The notes under the pieces were generated by a model, which was not told the origin of the DNA, did not search any database, and saw nothing but the letters and a program-made list of their open reading frames with translations. A program made the translations under genes and the position numbers. A stretch of DNA of 64,000 nucleotides from contig CP030887.1 of assembly GCA_006969905.1 (NCBI GenBank), positions 1,302,001-1,366,000 on the forward strand, in the 5' to 3' direction. Positions 27,191-36,903 of this stretch are shown piece after piece. The first letter of the stretch is position 1. Each line of letters starts with the position of its first letter. Source of the DNA: Balneolaceae bacterium. GTDB lineage: Bacteria; Bacteroidota; Rhodothermia; Balneolales; Balneolaceae.

Positions 27191-28340
27191 AAAATTCCTG
27201 TTCCGGTAATAATCCCTGCATGGTAAACTGGTGTGCCATTTTCTTTTTAAGGGGGGTATTTAGCATAAGGCGTAATACAGAATTTCGTAGAAATGGAAAA
27301 GTTCGTTTTCTGCCCAGTAGCATGTTGAGTTCGGCTCTTTTTGCAGCTTTAATCACCCTTTTGCGATGAGCATTTTCATAATGCTTCAATAGTGGAAGTT
27401 TGGATTCAGGAAAGGATAATACTTTTGAGAGCTCCCAGGCTCCGATCCACCCCAGGTTCATGCCCTGTCCGCCAATAGGGCTAACCACATGTGCAGAATC
27501 ACCACACAGAATAACACTGTCTTTGAAAAAGCTTTCAGCTATGAAATGCTGAACTCCAAAGCTGCTAAGCATGGTATTTTTTGCGACCGATAAATCGAAA
27601 TTGATTCGATCTTTTACCAATTCAACAATATCGTTTGCAGTTGCATTAGAATAGTACATATCTGTTTTTACAACCCATCTCCTCATCCCGTTTGGCAGCG
27701 GAAAACATTCGATCATTCCTTGCTTAGGCAGAAATACTGCTGCTTTATCTCCAAATGAGGTGATGTCTTCAAAATCACCCATTATATAGGTATCGGGGTA
27801 TCTTTTCCCTTCCAAAAGGATATCTGCTTTTTGCCGTATAAGGCTGTTTTTACCATCGCACCCAATTATATAAGATACTTTAATTTTTTTCGAGGTTTCT
27901 TCATGTGTATAAAAAACATTCACGCTCGTTTCATCAAAATGCAGGTCAAAAACCTGGGCTTCGGTGATTAGTTTGTCAGGTGCCAGGGCAAGAAATTCGT
28001 CCCTGAGAATCCGTTCGGTTTCAGACTGTGGGCAGGCCAAAATATAGTTGAAGGGCTTCGGGCAGGTGGACTCAAAATCGATAGTGCCCATTAAGGTTTG
28101 AGCATTATACGCCAGGCCTGTTTTGATTTTTAGTCCGGCTTTCAAAAAAGGTTCAATAACATCAAGTTGTTTAAATAACCTGAGAGACGGAGGGTGAATG
28201 CCCAATGACCTGGAATCGGGTACAGGGTTTTTACGTTTTTCAAGTATAAGGCAATCTGTTCCTTGTTTTATAAGACAGATTCCGAGAAACAGCCCAACAG
28301 GTCCGCCTCCTACAATTACTATTTCAGGTTTTTCACTCAT
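27180..28340 (-). CDS. FAD-dependent monooxygenase of the type III PKS cluster
   Basis: A group A flavoprotein aromatic hydroxylase-like protein of 386 residues. The N-terminal Rossmann motif VIVGGGPVGLFLG (8-20), the DG motif CDGKNSLIR (161-169) and the second FAD-binding motif GDSAHVVSPIGGQGMN (280-295) are all intact. The family hydroxylates phenols and similar rings with NAD(P)H and O2. It is the third gene of an overlapping operon after a type III polyketide synthase and a methyltransferase, so the likely substrate is a long-chain resorcinol, pyrone or quinol made by them. This matches the layout of the Streptomyces srsABC phenolic-lipid operon. The product here is an inference. Confidence 0.86.
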   Translation of the reverse strand: MSEKPEIVIVGGGPVGLFLGICLIKQGTDCLILEKRKNPVPDSRSLGIHPPSLRLFKQLDVIEPFLKAGLKIKTGLAYNAQTLMGTIDFESTCPKPFNYILACPQSETERILRDEFLALAPDKLITEAQVFDLHFDETSVNVFYTHEETSKKIKVSYIIGCDGKNSLIRQKADILLEGKRYPDTYIMGDFEDITSFGDKAAVFLPKQGMIECFPLPNGMRRWVVKTDMYYSNATANDIVELVKDRINFDLSVAKNTMLSSFGVQHFIAESFFKDSVILCGDSAHVVSPIGGQGMNLGWIGAWELSKVLSFPESKLPLLKHYENAHRKRVIKAAKRAELNMLLGRKRTFPFLRNSVLRLMLNTPLKKKMAHQFTMQGLLPEQEFSTA

Positions 28341-29064
28341 GATGCAGGTACATAAGTAAAAGGCGGAATGGGAACAAACTTTTTACCTGCCAGTTTTTGG
28401 GTGCAACCTGTTCCAGTTCTCTTTTAGTGAAAGACCTTTTGATAGAAATTAAACCATCAACAGGAACAAAAGATTTTCGATAGAACAGTCTTGAAAAGAC
28501 AGCAAAAAGCATATACCCGATATCGCTGCGCTCAATGTCATTAAAGATTACGCCTTTTGTTGCCAGAACCCGGGCTTGATCCAAAATGGAATTAACAGCT
28601 TCATCATCCAGGTGATGAAGTACATGATTTGAAATTACAAAGTCGAATTGTATTCCCTCAGTTACCAATTCAGAAGAGCTTTTATACTGAAAGGAAACAT
28701 TTTCAGGTACAGGCCGGGAGTTCACAAAGCGAAGAGCGCGGTGGTCTGTCTCAATGGCTGTTATTTTAAGATTGATGCCATCTCGTGCTGCCCATTTAGC
28801 AATTGAAACCGGAATATCTCCACCCCCAAAACCGATATCCAAAAGAGTGTATATTTTTTCTTTATCCGGCATAGCGGGCTGTAAGTACGTTCGGTAAATG
28901 GCATTCCATTTAGAAAGCAGCCCATTAATTTTGTAGAAATGTTTATATGTTTTTGCCAGTTTTTCAGGATCACAATCCTTCATATCCATCATCTCAACTA
29001 ACCCGGGTTGGCGGTTTTTCAGGAAGAAGGGCATATCAGCTAACCGAAAGTAACCCACTTTCAA
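28333..29064 (-). CDS. Class I SAM methyltransferase of the type III PKS cluster
   Basis: The 243-residue protein has the SAM-binding loop LLDIGFGGGDIP (74-85), an acidic strand-2 end (ITAIETDHRALRFV), and the post-core motif FDFVISNHVLHHLDDEAV. A C-terminal segment (SRLFYRKSFVPVDGLISIKRSF) is typical of small-molecule methyltransferases found beside type III polyketide synthases. Its start overlaps the end of the synthase gene by 29 bases and its stop overlaps the monooxygenase start by 8 bases. Translational coupling is therefore likely. The expected reaction is O- or C-methylation of the polyketide product. Confidence 0.85.
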   Translation of the reverse strand: MKVGYFRLADMPFFLKNRQPGLVEMMDMKDCDPEKLAKTYKHFYKINGLLSKWNAIYRTYLQPAMPDKEKIYTLLDIGFGGGDIPVSIAKWAARDGINLKITAIETDHRALRFVNSRPVPENVSFQYKSSSELVTEGIQFDFVISNHVLHHLDDEAVNSILDQARVLATKGVIFNDIERSDIGYMLFAVFSRLFYRKSFVPVDGLISIKRSFTKRELEQVAPKNWQVKSLFPFRLLLMYLHHE

Positions 29065-30130
29065 TGGTTAACCCAGGTCCAAACGCCATAGGCAGTATAG
29101 TAGAGCCTGATGGAAGGTCTTGCTCCATAAGTTCTTTGAGTACAAACAGTACAGTTGGGCTGCTCATGTTTCCATAGTTTGAAAGAACTGTTCTCGATGC
29201 CTCAACCTGTTTTTCCAAAAGGTTCAGCTCTTTAGCAACCTTATCGATGATAGACCTTCCTCCTGGGTGGATTGCCCAGTAGTCAATATCTTTTACAGTA
29301 AGTCCATAGTTTTGAACCAACGGGTTAATCACATCCGGTAAATTGGCTTTGATGATATCGGGCACATACGATGAAAGAACCATATCAAAACCCGTATCCC
29401 CGATTTCCCAGGCCATATCCTTTTCCCCGGTTTCTGTTAAAGAGGAAGCAAAACCTTTTACCTTAAACCCTTTTTTGGGTGAGGCTTTGGAAGAAACAAT
29501 CATGCCTGCAGAGCCATCCGCAAATACAGAACCGGATAGCAGGTTATCTACATCGGTCTTATCCTGGAAGTGCAACGTGCACAACTCCGTACAAATAACC
29601 ATCACTACCGCTTCCGGGTCAGAAATACAAAAAGCGTGTGCCATTTTAAGGGCAGGAAAGGCAGCATAGCATCCCATAAAACCCACATGAAAACGTTGAA
29701 CAGAATTTTTCAGGCCTAGTTTTTTTACTATATCATAGTCAGGCCCCGGCGCATAAAAGCCGGTACAGGATACTGTAATTACATGAGTAATGTCTTCTTT
29801 TAGGACCTGTTCATTATTGTCCAAAAGCTGTTGGCCAATGGTAACAAAAAGCTCTGAAGCTTTTTCTTTATAAAGCTCATTTCTTTTTCCTGTTGTTGGG
29901 GGTACACGTGTTTGGGTGCCGTTTAAAAAGAATATCCCTTCTTTTCCGGGATGAAAATCTTCAACTACTGAATGCCTTTTATTAATACCCGATTGGGAAT
30001 AGATCCTGTGAATAATGGCCTCTGTTTTCCGATCTTTTCCCAGGTAAGTTTTCATTTGTTCACGTATCTCCTGCTGGGGGCTAAATCCTTCAGGAACAGA
30101 GGTAGCAATATCGTGAATGAAAACCGGCAT
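29036..30130 (-). CDS. Type III polyketide synthase (chalcone/stilbene synthase family)
   Basis: A homodimeric ketosynthase that extends an acyl-CoA with malonyl-CoA to make pyrones or resorcinols. The catalytic triad is complete: Cys154 in HVGFMGCYAAFPALK, His288 in WAIHPGGRSI and Asn321 in LSNYGNMSSPTV. Other landmarks are TVSCTGFYAPGPDYDI, GSVFADGSAGMIV and the closing FGPGLTIESGLL. The length of 364 residues is normal. It is the first of three overlapping genes with a methyltransferase and an FAD monooxygenase. A MATE exporter lies 75 bases upstream on the same strand. Alkylresorcinol or alkylpyrone formation is the best guess for the reaction. Chain length and starter cannot be read from sequence. 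Confidence 0.95.
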   Translation of the reverse strand: MPVFIHDIATSVPEGFSPQQEIREQMKTYLGKDRKTEAIIHRIYSQSGINKRHSVVEDFHPGKEGIFFLNGTQTRVPPTTGKRNELYKEKASELFVTIGQQLLDNNEQVLKEDITHVITVSCTGFYAPGPDYDIVKKLGLKNSVQRFHVGFMGCYAAFPALKMAHAFCISDPEAVVMVICTELCTLHFQDKTDVDNLLSGSVFADGSAGMIVSSKASPKKGFKVKGFASSLTETGEKDMAWEIGDTGFDMVLSSYVPDIIKANLPDVINPLVQNYGLTVKDIDYWAIHPGGRSIIDKVAKELNLLEKQVEASRTVLSNYGNMSSPTVLFVLKELMEQDLPSGSTILPMAFGPGLTIESGLLSVS

Positions 30131-30205
30131 AAAAGAGAATACTAATTTGCTTCTGCTTTAACTAACCCCGTTTTATTAACAAGGATTCGATCCTGAAGTA
30201 AAAAA

Positions 30206-31555
30206 TCAATTATTTGATTTAGCTTTCGTCAGCAAATGAAACCTCAGGTTATGTAAAACCGCAGCTACGCTAAGCCCTGAGATCAAACCGATCCACAAAC
30301 CTTCAGGGCCAACAGCCATTTTAATTCCAAGGATATAACCTACCGGGAAGCCAATGATCCAGTATGAAATAAAGTTTACGACCATAGGAATGCGGGTATC
30401 TTTTAAACCACGAAGAGCGCCAAATCCTCCAACCTGTAACCCGTCTGAGATCTGGAAAACAGCGGCCATAAAGATCAGAGGAACAGCTAAGGCTATTACT
30501 GCAGGATCTTTAGTATAAATGCCGACAATAGTCTCGGGGATGGTAAAAAAGAGAACAGCTGTAATACACATAATAGCTGTACAAATGCCGGTTCCTAAAA
30601 ATCCTCGAAAGCGGGCTTTTTGTATGGAACTTTGCCCCACCGCTAAACCTACCCGCTGCGATATAGCCATCGATAAACCAAAAGGAATCATAAAGGCCAT
30701 AGCAGCAATATTTATTGCCACCTGGTGCGCAGCAGAGGCTGTTACACTCAGGGTCCCCATCAATACACTAACAGAAGCAAAAAGCAGAACTTCCATGGTT
30801 GAACTGGCACCATTAGGTACACCTACGTAGATAAGCTCCTTAATATATTTCCATTCCGGCCCCCTGGTTTTGGCATAGATATGAAAGCGTTTGAAAGGCT
30901 TGAAAGAAGCCGTGAAGCCAATCATGATGAGACCGGAAATAGTATATATAATGGCAGAGGCATATCCCGTGCCTGTAGCACCCATTGCAGGAAGGCCTAA
31001 CTTCCCATACATCAGGATGTAGTCAGCAGGAATGTTTATCAGTAAGGCAGAAAGTGCCACATACATAGAAGGACGGGTTACTGCCAGGCCCTCACTGAAG
31101 TACCTAAGCCCGGCAAAAATCAATAACCCCGGAATACCCCACGATATAGCCTTCAGGTAACCGGAGGCATAAGGGATGATCTCAGCATCAACATTTGTCC
31201 AGTGCATAACCAGGTCCAGGTTTCTTACCATAAAAAAAGAGGGGATGGTTAAAAAGGCGATAAGCCACAACATCTGGCGGGCGCTTTTTCCAATCTTATC
31301 AAATTTTCTTCCGCCTAATAATTGAGAAACGATGGGATTGATCGCTACTAAAGTAGCCATCCCAAATAGAGCAACAGGAAGGTATAATGCATTCCCTACG
31401 GCAACACCTGCCAAATCAGCAGCAGAAAGTCGCCCCGCCATAATAGTGTCTGTTACATTAAGCCCCATGCTAAGCAACTGGGTAGCAATAATAGGGGATC
31501 CCACCTTCAGAAGGGTTCCGGATTCTTTCTTTATTTCAGATAAGGAATAATTCAT
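30206..31555 (-). CDS. MATE-family multidrug/metabolite exporter
   Basis: A 449-residue inner-membrane antiporter with about twelve hydrophobic helices in two homologous halves. The N-terminal half has GSPIIATQLLSMGLNVTDTIMAGRLSAADLAGVAVGNALYLP, the characteristic MATE helix 1-2 region. The second half begins near KELIYVGVPNGASSTMEVLLF, and FGLSMAISQRVGLAVGQ is the repeat equivalent. Members export cationic drugs or metabolites with Na+ or H+. It is 75 bases upstream of the type III polyketide synthase and co-oriented, so it may export or detoxify the cluster product. It could equally be an independent drug pump. Confidence 0.9.
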   Translation of the reverse strand: MNYSLSEIKKESGTLLKVGSPIIATQLLSMGLNVTDTIMAGRLSAADLAGVAVGNALYLPVALFGMATLVAINPIVSQLLGGRKFDKIGKSARQMLWLIAFLTIPSFFMVRNLDLVMHWTNVDAEIIPYASGYLKAISWGIPGLLIFAGLRYFSEGLAVTRPSMYVALSALLINIPADYILMYGKLGLPAMGATGTGYASAIIYTISGLIMIGFTASFKPFKRFHIYAKTRGPEWKYIKELIYVGVPNGASSTMEVLLFASVSVLMGTLSVTASAAHQVAINIAAMAFMIPFGLSMAISQRVGLAVGQSSIQKARFRGFLGTGICTAIMCITAVLFFTIPETIVGIYTKDPAVIALAVPLIFMAAVFQISDGLQVGGFGALRGLKDTRIPMVVNFISYWIIGFPVGYILGIKMAVGPEGLWIGLISGLSVAAVLHNLRFHLLTKAKSNN

Positions 31556-31615
31556 AGCGCAATCAGGGCGCTTATGGTACGGAATAGTTCAGCGAATGGT
31601 AAGCAGGATTCTCAA

Positions 31616-34600
31616 CTAGTTTTGAAGAACAGGTAAAATTAAAGTGAACATAGTCCCGCCACCTTCTTTGGATTCAAATTGAATAGAACCCTTATGTTCT
31701 TCTACAATTTTTTTTACTATTGCGAGCCCCAAGCCGGTACCACTGGATTTTGTGCTGAAGTTAGGGACAAAAACAAGATGCTGGTGTTCTTTGGAAATAC
31801 CACTTCCTGTATCTGCCACAGATACTTTAACGTGTTTATTTTCAGGTTCTGACATAATGAGCGTAATAGCACCTCCTTCCGGCATAGCTTCAATTCCGTT
31901 CTTAACCAGGTTAATGAATACTCTCCTAAGTTCTTCTTTTACGCCATGAACGGTGACAGTTTTATCAGGGATCTGAGCAGCTATATGAATATTTTTTTCA
32001 TGAGTATAAAGTTCAACAACCTGCTCCAATACTTCATTAATAATAACAGGGGTAAATTCTTGTTCGATAGGTCGGGCAAAGTTAGAAAAATCAGAGGCTA
32101 TCCTACTCAGCGATTCTATTTGCTCTATGATATTCGTGTTAATTTTTGATATTTGCTCTTTGAGTAAATCAACAGGTACATCAGGGTTCTTAACCTGACG
32201 TTCTAAATGTTGAAGGCTGAGCTTCATAGGAGTAAGCGGATTTTTAATTTCATGTGCCACTTGTTGCGCCATCTCTTTCCATGCGGCTTCACGTTCAGCC
32301 TCAACCAGGTTTTGTTGTAACTCCTTCAGGCGGAATAACATCACATTATAGGCCTGAGTTAAAGCCCCGATTTCGTCCTGGCTTTTTACTTTAAGTACAT
32401 GGTCCAGGTTGCCATCAGAGATAGTTTTGATCCCGTCATTCAATTCTTCAATAGGCTGGGTCAGCTGGCCGGCGATATAAGAAGCAAAAGCAATAAAAAC
32501 CCCAAAAATAACTACAAAAAGCCCGATCAATAAACTTGTTGTAGACAAGAGCTGCTCCCTGAACATGGGCGCCCTCACAAAGGTAGGAATGGCTACAACA
32601 CTTACTATACTGCCTTCTTTTACAACTGGACGATAACCAATGAGCAATTCCTGGTTCCCAAAGGTAGTAGTAGTAATAAATTCTTCATTGCCATTATTGA
32701 TAAGGGCATCAAATACGCTCCAGGGAAGTTTTTCAGGTAAAATATTCTGCGTAAATATTTGGGGAGCTGTGGAAGCTGTTTCAGTCAGGTTAGAGAATAA
32801 AATTGCATCAGAGTTAAGTAACTCTGAAGAGTCAAAGATTATATCATTCACCTCTATATCCGGATTATCAGAGATGGATGAACTCAAACTCTTTAACCTG
32901 TTGGCCAGATCAGTTTTTACGGATTCTAAATTCTGCCCGGAAATGGTATAGTTAGAACTGATAATTAAAGTGAGCAAACATGCCAGGGAAGCTAAGATAA
33001 ACCTATCCGTAAGGCGGTCTTTAAATCGCGTTACGGTTCTGCCAAAAGCATGTGGAGCCTTCCAATAAAGCAAAGGGGAAAGTGCCAATACAATAATTAA
33101 AAGTGTGAGGTAGAACCGGGTTAATGAAAATGCGTGGTTTGCAAAGGTTACAGAGAAAGTGGCTGAACGAATAACAGTGCCGGATTTTGTTTTAATAAAT
33201 AACTCTTTTACTGGAGTATTATTTATAATTGAGCTTTGTATAAGTAATTGTTCAGCAGTTAAACTTCCAGAGAGTTCTTCATCAATAGCGAGGTAGCCAG
33301 GTACATCTAATGGTTTACCTATTATCCCTGTTAGTATTTGCCGATTGTTTTTGTATTCGCTGAGATCGATAGTTATGCTTAATTCACCGTTTTCTGGATA
33401 AGAAATAACAGTGCGAAATGGCTTTTGATACCGGGCCTTTTCTTTGTATACAGAGCATATGATCCATCCCAATCGGGTGTCATCCTCTATAGAAGCGAAA
33501 AAAGGAATCCAGGCCTGGCGGTATGAAGAGTATTGAACGGGGCTTCCTTCCAGTGGGTTCTGCCTGATAACAGGCCGTAGGCGTTCTCTGCGAATACGTT
33601 CTTGTTCAAAGGGGATCTCAAGGCTGAAAGTATCAAATGCTTTGGTCCAACCAGGAGCATTTAAATTTGTCGTGTATTCGGTAATTGGGTTTCCATCAAC
33701 ATCAATAAGTTGAAGAGATAACGAAAAAGATTGCCATTCATCTCTCATTAAGGCAAGGGTTTGCTCTTTGAGATAGGAGGTTATAAATGATTGCTGTTGC
33801 TGTAAATCAGTTAACTCCAGGGGAGTGATTTTTTGCTCCAGGTTGATTAGCAGGGTAACAGCTATTTCTTCGGCCAATGCTTCTTCTTCAAAATCAAAGG
33901 CCTGTGCAGCATCAAAAAGCTTTTGTTCACGATACTCGTTTTCACCGATCACAGAAGGGATATAACTTAGTATGGTAACAATAAAGCAGCCGGATAATAT
34001 CAGGCGTAACCAGGATATGTTTTGCCAGTGGATTCGTTTTGACCAAAAAAGAAAAGTAATCAAGGGAGTGAATACTACTACGCAGAAAGCAAGTGCAGAT
34101 ACCCACAAGGCATTTGAGATAACAAAAAACCAGGTCAGTAATCCGGAAAGAATTCCCACAAAACCAATTAAGGTAATGACGCCTAGTTGAAGCGAAGTAA
34201 AGCGAACATTGATCAGAAATAAACTTCCTGTAACCGCAAGTAAAGATGAGTACAAAATTGCTGAGAAAAGATAGAGTAAAGTGGTTTCCAGGGTAGGTAC
34301 TAAGTCCAGACCAAGTATGCTTAGGTTTGAAGCTTCAAAAATAGAGTAGATACCCTGAGAAATGATCAGAGAAAGTAACAGCGAACTAAAGCCGCCTAAA
34401 AAAGCCAGTATCGAAGATAGTACAGGGTTAAACAGGGTGGGAGGTTCATATTCACTTTTCAAAAAAAGTAACAGTGAAAAAGCAAACAAAGCTGAAAATA
34501 ATGAATGGACTCCAAGCTTGATTAATAAAAGTGCCTTATCCGGCTTTTCAAACAAAAGCTGAATTTCAAAAAAATCAATCAACCAAAGAAAAAGAAACCA

Positions 34601-35452
34601 CCCAAAGGCAATAGTTATTAGTTGCCTGGTAAAGAAGAATAGTGTTGAGCTTGTATAAGACCTTTGAAGAACAAATACGGCTCCGAAAACGAAAATGAGG
34701 GAAAGAAAAACAAAACGCCAAACAGCAGCATTTGTGGATCGGTCTTCCAGGTATTTTTCAAAATCATTTTCTAAGGCATAAATAAAACCAGTTGCGGGAT
34801 CATATTTAAAGGGAATGGGTGAGGAAAAGCTAGCGTCATCAGGGGGTGTTTCTGAAAAAGAGAAATATACCGGGTACGTACTGTTGAGATTAATGGCTTT
34901 CTGAACGGAAACCTCCGATGCGCCTCCGATTCCTAAAGTATTTGATTGGGAAAGGCGTTCAAGTGTTACCAAATGAATGGATATAGAATCTGTACCTGAA
35001 GAAGCCTGGAAGGATTTTTCACCCATTATGTATACCAGGTTGCCATCCCTGATGATGGTTGCAGAAAAAGGGAGATCGGTTATAAAAAGATCCGGGCGGT
35101 GTTCTCCTTTTGGAAACCCAGTCCAGGTAACAAGACTATCATTAAAGTAAACAAAGCTTCCCCAAAAAGAGTAATTCTCAATTATAAGATCATGGATTTG
35201 CCGGGGGTGAGCGTTATTTGCAGCTAGCTTTTGAATATCCTGGGAAAGCTGTTCATTTTGTGTCTCAAACTTTTGCACAAAACTTACGAAGGTATCCTTC
35301 GCTTGGTTTATACTTTCCTGCGCAAGATTTTGCCTTTCTTCGGGTGTAGGTAATGTTACAAAAAAGAGAAGCTCAAAGAGTGCATAAAGTATTATAATGC
35401 CTATCAAAAGAGAGGTATTTAACGAAATAGTATGCGCTGGTGAGGTGCTCAT
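31616..35452 (-). CDS. Very large NtrY-like membrane sensor histidine kinase
   Basis: A 1278-residue membrane kinase. One helix (about 14-34) precedes an extracytoplasmic region. A block of about eight helices (240-500) follows, then a second periplasmic region. Two more helices (about 790-850), a third periplasmic region and a final helix (about 955-980) lead to a HAMP domain (LTQPIEELNDGIKTISDGNLD). The kinase core has AWKEMAQQVAHEIKNPLTPMKL with phospho-acceptor His1067, NLVKNGIEAM, DTGSGI (about 1214-1219) and GTGLGLAIVKKIV. The AWKEMA-AHEIKNPLTP signature is that of NtrY. No ntrX-like response regulator is adjacent. The signal is unknown; the multihelix block may sense a membrane or lipid state. 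Confidence 0.87.
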   Translation of the reverse strand: MSTSPAHTISLNTSLLIGIIILYALFELLFFVTLPTPEERQNLAQESINQAKDTFVSFVQKFETQNEQLSQDIQKLAANNAHPRQIHDLIIENYSFWGSFVYFNDSLVTWTGFPKGEHRPDLFITDLPFSATIIRDGNLVYIMGEKSFQASSGTDSISIHLVTLERLSQSNTLGIGGASEVSVQKAINLNSTYPVYFSFSETPPDDASFSSPIPFKYDPATGFIYALENDFEKYLEDRSTNAAVWRFVFLSLIFVFGAVFVLQRSYTSSTLFFFTRQLITIAFGWFLFLWLIDFFEIQLLFEKPDKALLLIKLGVHSLFSALFAFSLLLFLKSEYEPPTLFNPVLSSILAFLGGFSSLLLSLIISQGIYSIFEASNLSILGLDLVPTLETTLLYLFSAILYSSLLAVTGSLFLINVRFTSLQLGVITLIGFVGILSGLLTWFFVISNALWVSALAFCVVVFTPLITFLFWSKRIHWQNISWLRLILSGCFIVTILSYIPSVIGENEYREQKLFDAAQAFDFEEEALAEEIAVTLLINLEQKITPLELTDLQQQQSFITSYLKEQTLALMRDEWQSFSLSLQLIDVDGNPITEYTTNLNAPGWTKAFDTFSLEIPFEQERIRRERLRPVIRQNPLEGSPVQYSSYRQAWIPFFASIEDDTRLGWIICSVYKEKARYQKPFRTVISYPENGELSITIDLSEYKNNRQILTGIIGKPLDVPGYLAIDEELSGSLTAEQLLIQSSIINNTPVKELFIKTKSGTVIRSATFSVTFANHAFSLTRFYLTLLIIVLALSPLLYWKAPHAFGRTVTRFKDRLTDRFILASLACLLTLIISSNYTISGQNLESVKTDLANRLKSLSSSISDNPDIEVNDIIFDSSELLNSDAILFSNLTETASTAPQIFTQNILPEKLPWSVFDALINNGNEEFITTTTFGNQELLIGYRPVVKEGSIVSVVAIPTFVRAPMFREQLLSTTSLLIGLFVVIFGVFIAFASYIAGQLTQPIEELNDGIKTISDGNLDHVLKVKSQDEIGALTQAYNVMLFRLKELQQNLVEAEREAAWKEMAQQVAHEIKNPLTPMKLSLQHLERQVKNPDVPVDLLKEQISKINTNIIEQIESLSRIASDFSNFARPIEQEFTPVIINEVLEQVVELYTHEKNIHIAAQIPDKTVTVHGVKEELRRVFINLVKNGIEAMPEGGAITLIMSEPENKHVKVSVADTGSGISKEHQHLVFVPNFSTKSSGTGLGLAIVKKIVEEHKGSIQFESKEGGGTMFTLILPVLQN

Positions 35453-35497
35453 ATAAGTCGTAACGGGCTTTGTTTGAAGAAATAATATGAGCCTTCG

Positions 35498-36484
35498 TCA
35501 GGCCGTTATCAAGTTCGGAATTTGATCATCCTGTTTATTGCTTAGAACCGATAGGATGGCTTCTGCAGCCAATAATCCTATAGCTTCGCGGGTTTCATAA
35601 GTTGCACTTGCTATATGGGGGAGCAGGGTACAGTTTGGGGCACTTAATAAATCAGGATGTACAACCGGTTCTCTTTCAAAAACATCAATTCCGGCTCCGG
35701 CAATTTTTCCTTTATTTAAAGCTTCAGCTAAAGCAGCTTCATCAACAACCGGTCCTCTTGAAATATTAATAAGAATAGAGTGATTTGGCATCAGGTCAAA
35801 AGTCTTTTTGTTTACTAAGTGATATGTTTCTGGTGTAAGCGGACAATTCAAACTTAGTACATCACTGTTCTCAAAAAGTTCCTCAAGGTTGGGAATGTAG
35901 GTTGCCTGTAGTTCCTGTTCAGTTTTTTGATCAATCCGGGTTCGGTTGTGATAGCTTATATTCATCCCGAAAGCCCGGGCTCTGTTAGCAAAGGCCTGGC
36001 CGATTCTTCCCATACCGATAATACCCAGGGTCTTCTTCCTCAGCTCCATCCCAAGAAATCCAAGAGGCTCCCATCCTTCAAACTTTCCGTCTCTTAAATA
36101 TTGTTCGGCCTCATTAAACCTTCGGGTAACTGCAAGTAGCAAAGCCATAGCAAAGTCACCACAGGCTTCTGTTAAAACATCGGGAGTATTAGCTACTTTA
36201 ATATTTAATTCATGAGCTGCTTTTACATCTATATTATTATAACCGACAGCAAAATTAGCAACTATACGAAGTTTTCTGCCTGTTTTAAGTACTTGCTCAG
36301 TTACCGGTGTTGATAGCATACAAAGCAGAGCATCATATCCTGCGATATCTTCTATGAGATTTTCCTCTTTAGAATACCGCCCCTTTTCACCGACAGTTAT
36401 ATTTGCATGTGAACTCAGAAAATCTACAACTGCTTCGGGTATGGGCTCAGTTATTAAAACAGATGGGAGGTTCTGAGCCATCAT
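35498..36484 (-). CDS. D-2-hydroxyacid dehydrogenase (glyoxylate/hydroxypyruvate reductase-like)
   Basis: A 328-residue NAD(P)-dependent dehydrogenase. The Rossmann motif is LGIIGMGRIGQAFANRARAFGM (about 153-174). The catalytic residues are an Arg in NISRGPVVDEAAL, a Glu in DVFEREPVVHPDL and a His in LLPHIASATYETR. The substrate-domain segment NFAVGYNNIDV is also typical. Members reduce glyoxylate, hydroxypyruvate or 2-ketogluconate; the exact substrate is open. The gene begins MMAQ, and either ATG is possible. It follows rsfS with five bases between, suggesting an operon from 37874 down to here. Confidence 0.92.
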   Translation of the reverse strand: MMAQNLPSVLITEPIPEAVVDFLSSHANITVGEKGRYSKEENLIEDIAGYDALLCMLSTPVTEQVLKTGRKLRIVANFAVGYNNIDVKAAHELNIKVANTPDVLTEACGDFAMALLLAVTRRFNEAEQYLRDGKFEGWEPLGFLGMELRKKTLGIIGMGRIGQAFANRARAFGMNISYHNRTRIDQKTEQELQATYIPNLEELFENSDVLSLNCPLTPETYHLVNKKTFDLMPNHSILINISRGPVVDEAALAEALNKGKIAGAGIDVFEREPVVHPDLLSAPNCTLLPHIASATYETREAIGLLAAEAILSVLSNKQDDQIPNLITA

Positions 36485-36489
36485 AATGC

Positions 36490-36903
36490 TTAGGCTTCGT
36501 CTTTGATGTAGGTGATTTTTGCATCATTCCACATACGCTCAATTCCATAGAAATTTCGCTTCTCTTCACTCATCACATGAACCACTATATTCACAAAGTC
36601 CAGGATAATCCAGGAGCGTGCATTAAGCCCTTCTTTTCTCCACGCCTTGTCTCCTGTTTTCTCCAGGACATCATCTTCTACCGCATCAGCTAAGGCTTTT
36701 ACCTGTACATCTGAGTTACCATGGCAAACTACAAAGTACTCAGCGAGTGTGGTGAGCTCAGAAACATCCAAAAGGGTAATATCATTGGCTTTTTTACTTA
36801 GCAAAGCCTCAATAATGGTATCCAAAATCTCTTTTGTATTTATGCTGTCCTCAGAATATGCATTTGAGAATTGTTTGTTTTTTGGTTCTTTAATATCGGT
36901 CAT
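36490..36903 (-). CDS. rsfS: Ribosomal silencing factor RsfS
   Basis: RsfS (YbeB/DUF143, Iojap family) binds L14 and blocks subunit joining under nutrient limitation. The 137-residue protein has ILDTIIEALLSKKANDITLLDVSELTTLAEYFVVCHGNSDVQVKALADAVED and then the conserved EGLNARSWIILDFVNIVVHVMSEEKRNFYGIERMW, the family core. An N-terminal extension of about 20 residues precedes it. Its ATG directly adjoins the stop of the LytR_C gene, so the two are co-translated or coupled. Confidence 0.95.
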   Translation of the reverse strand: MTDIKEPKNKQFSNAYSEDSINTKEILDTIIEALLSKKANDITLLDVSELTTLAEYFVVCHGNSDVQVKALADAVEDDVLEKTGDKAWRKEGLNARSWIILDFVNIVVHVMSEEKRNFYGIERMWNDAKITYIKDEA

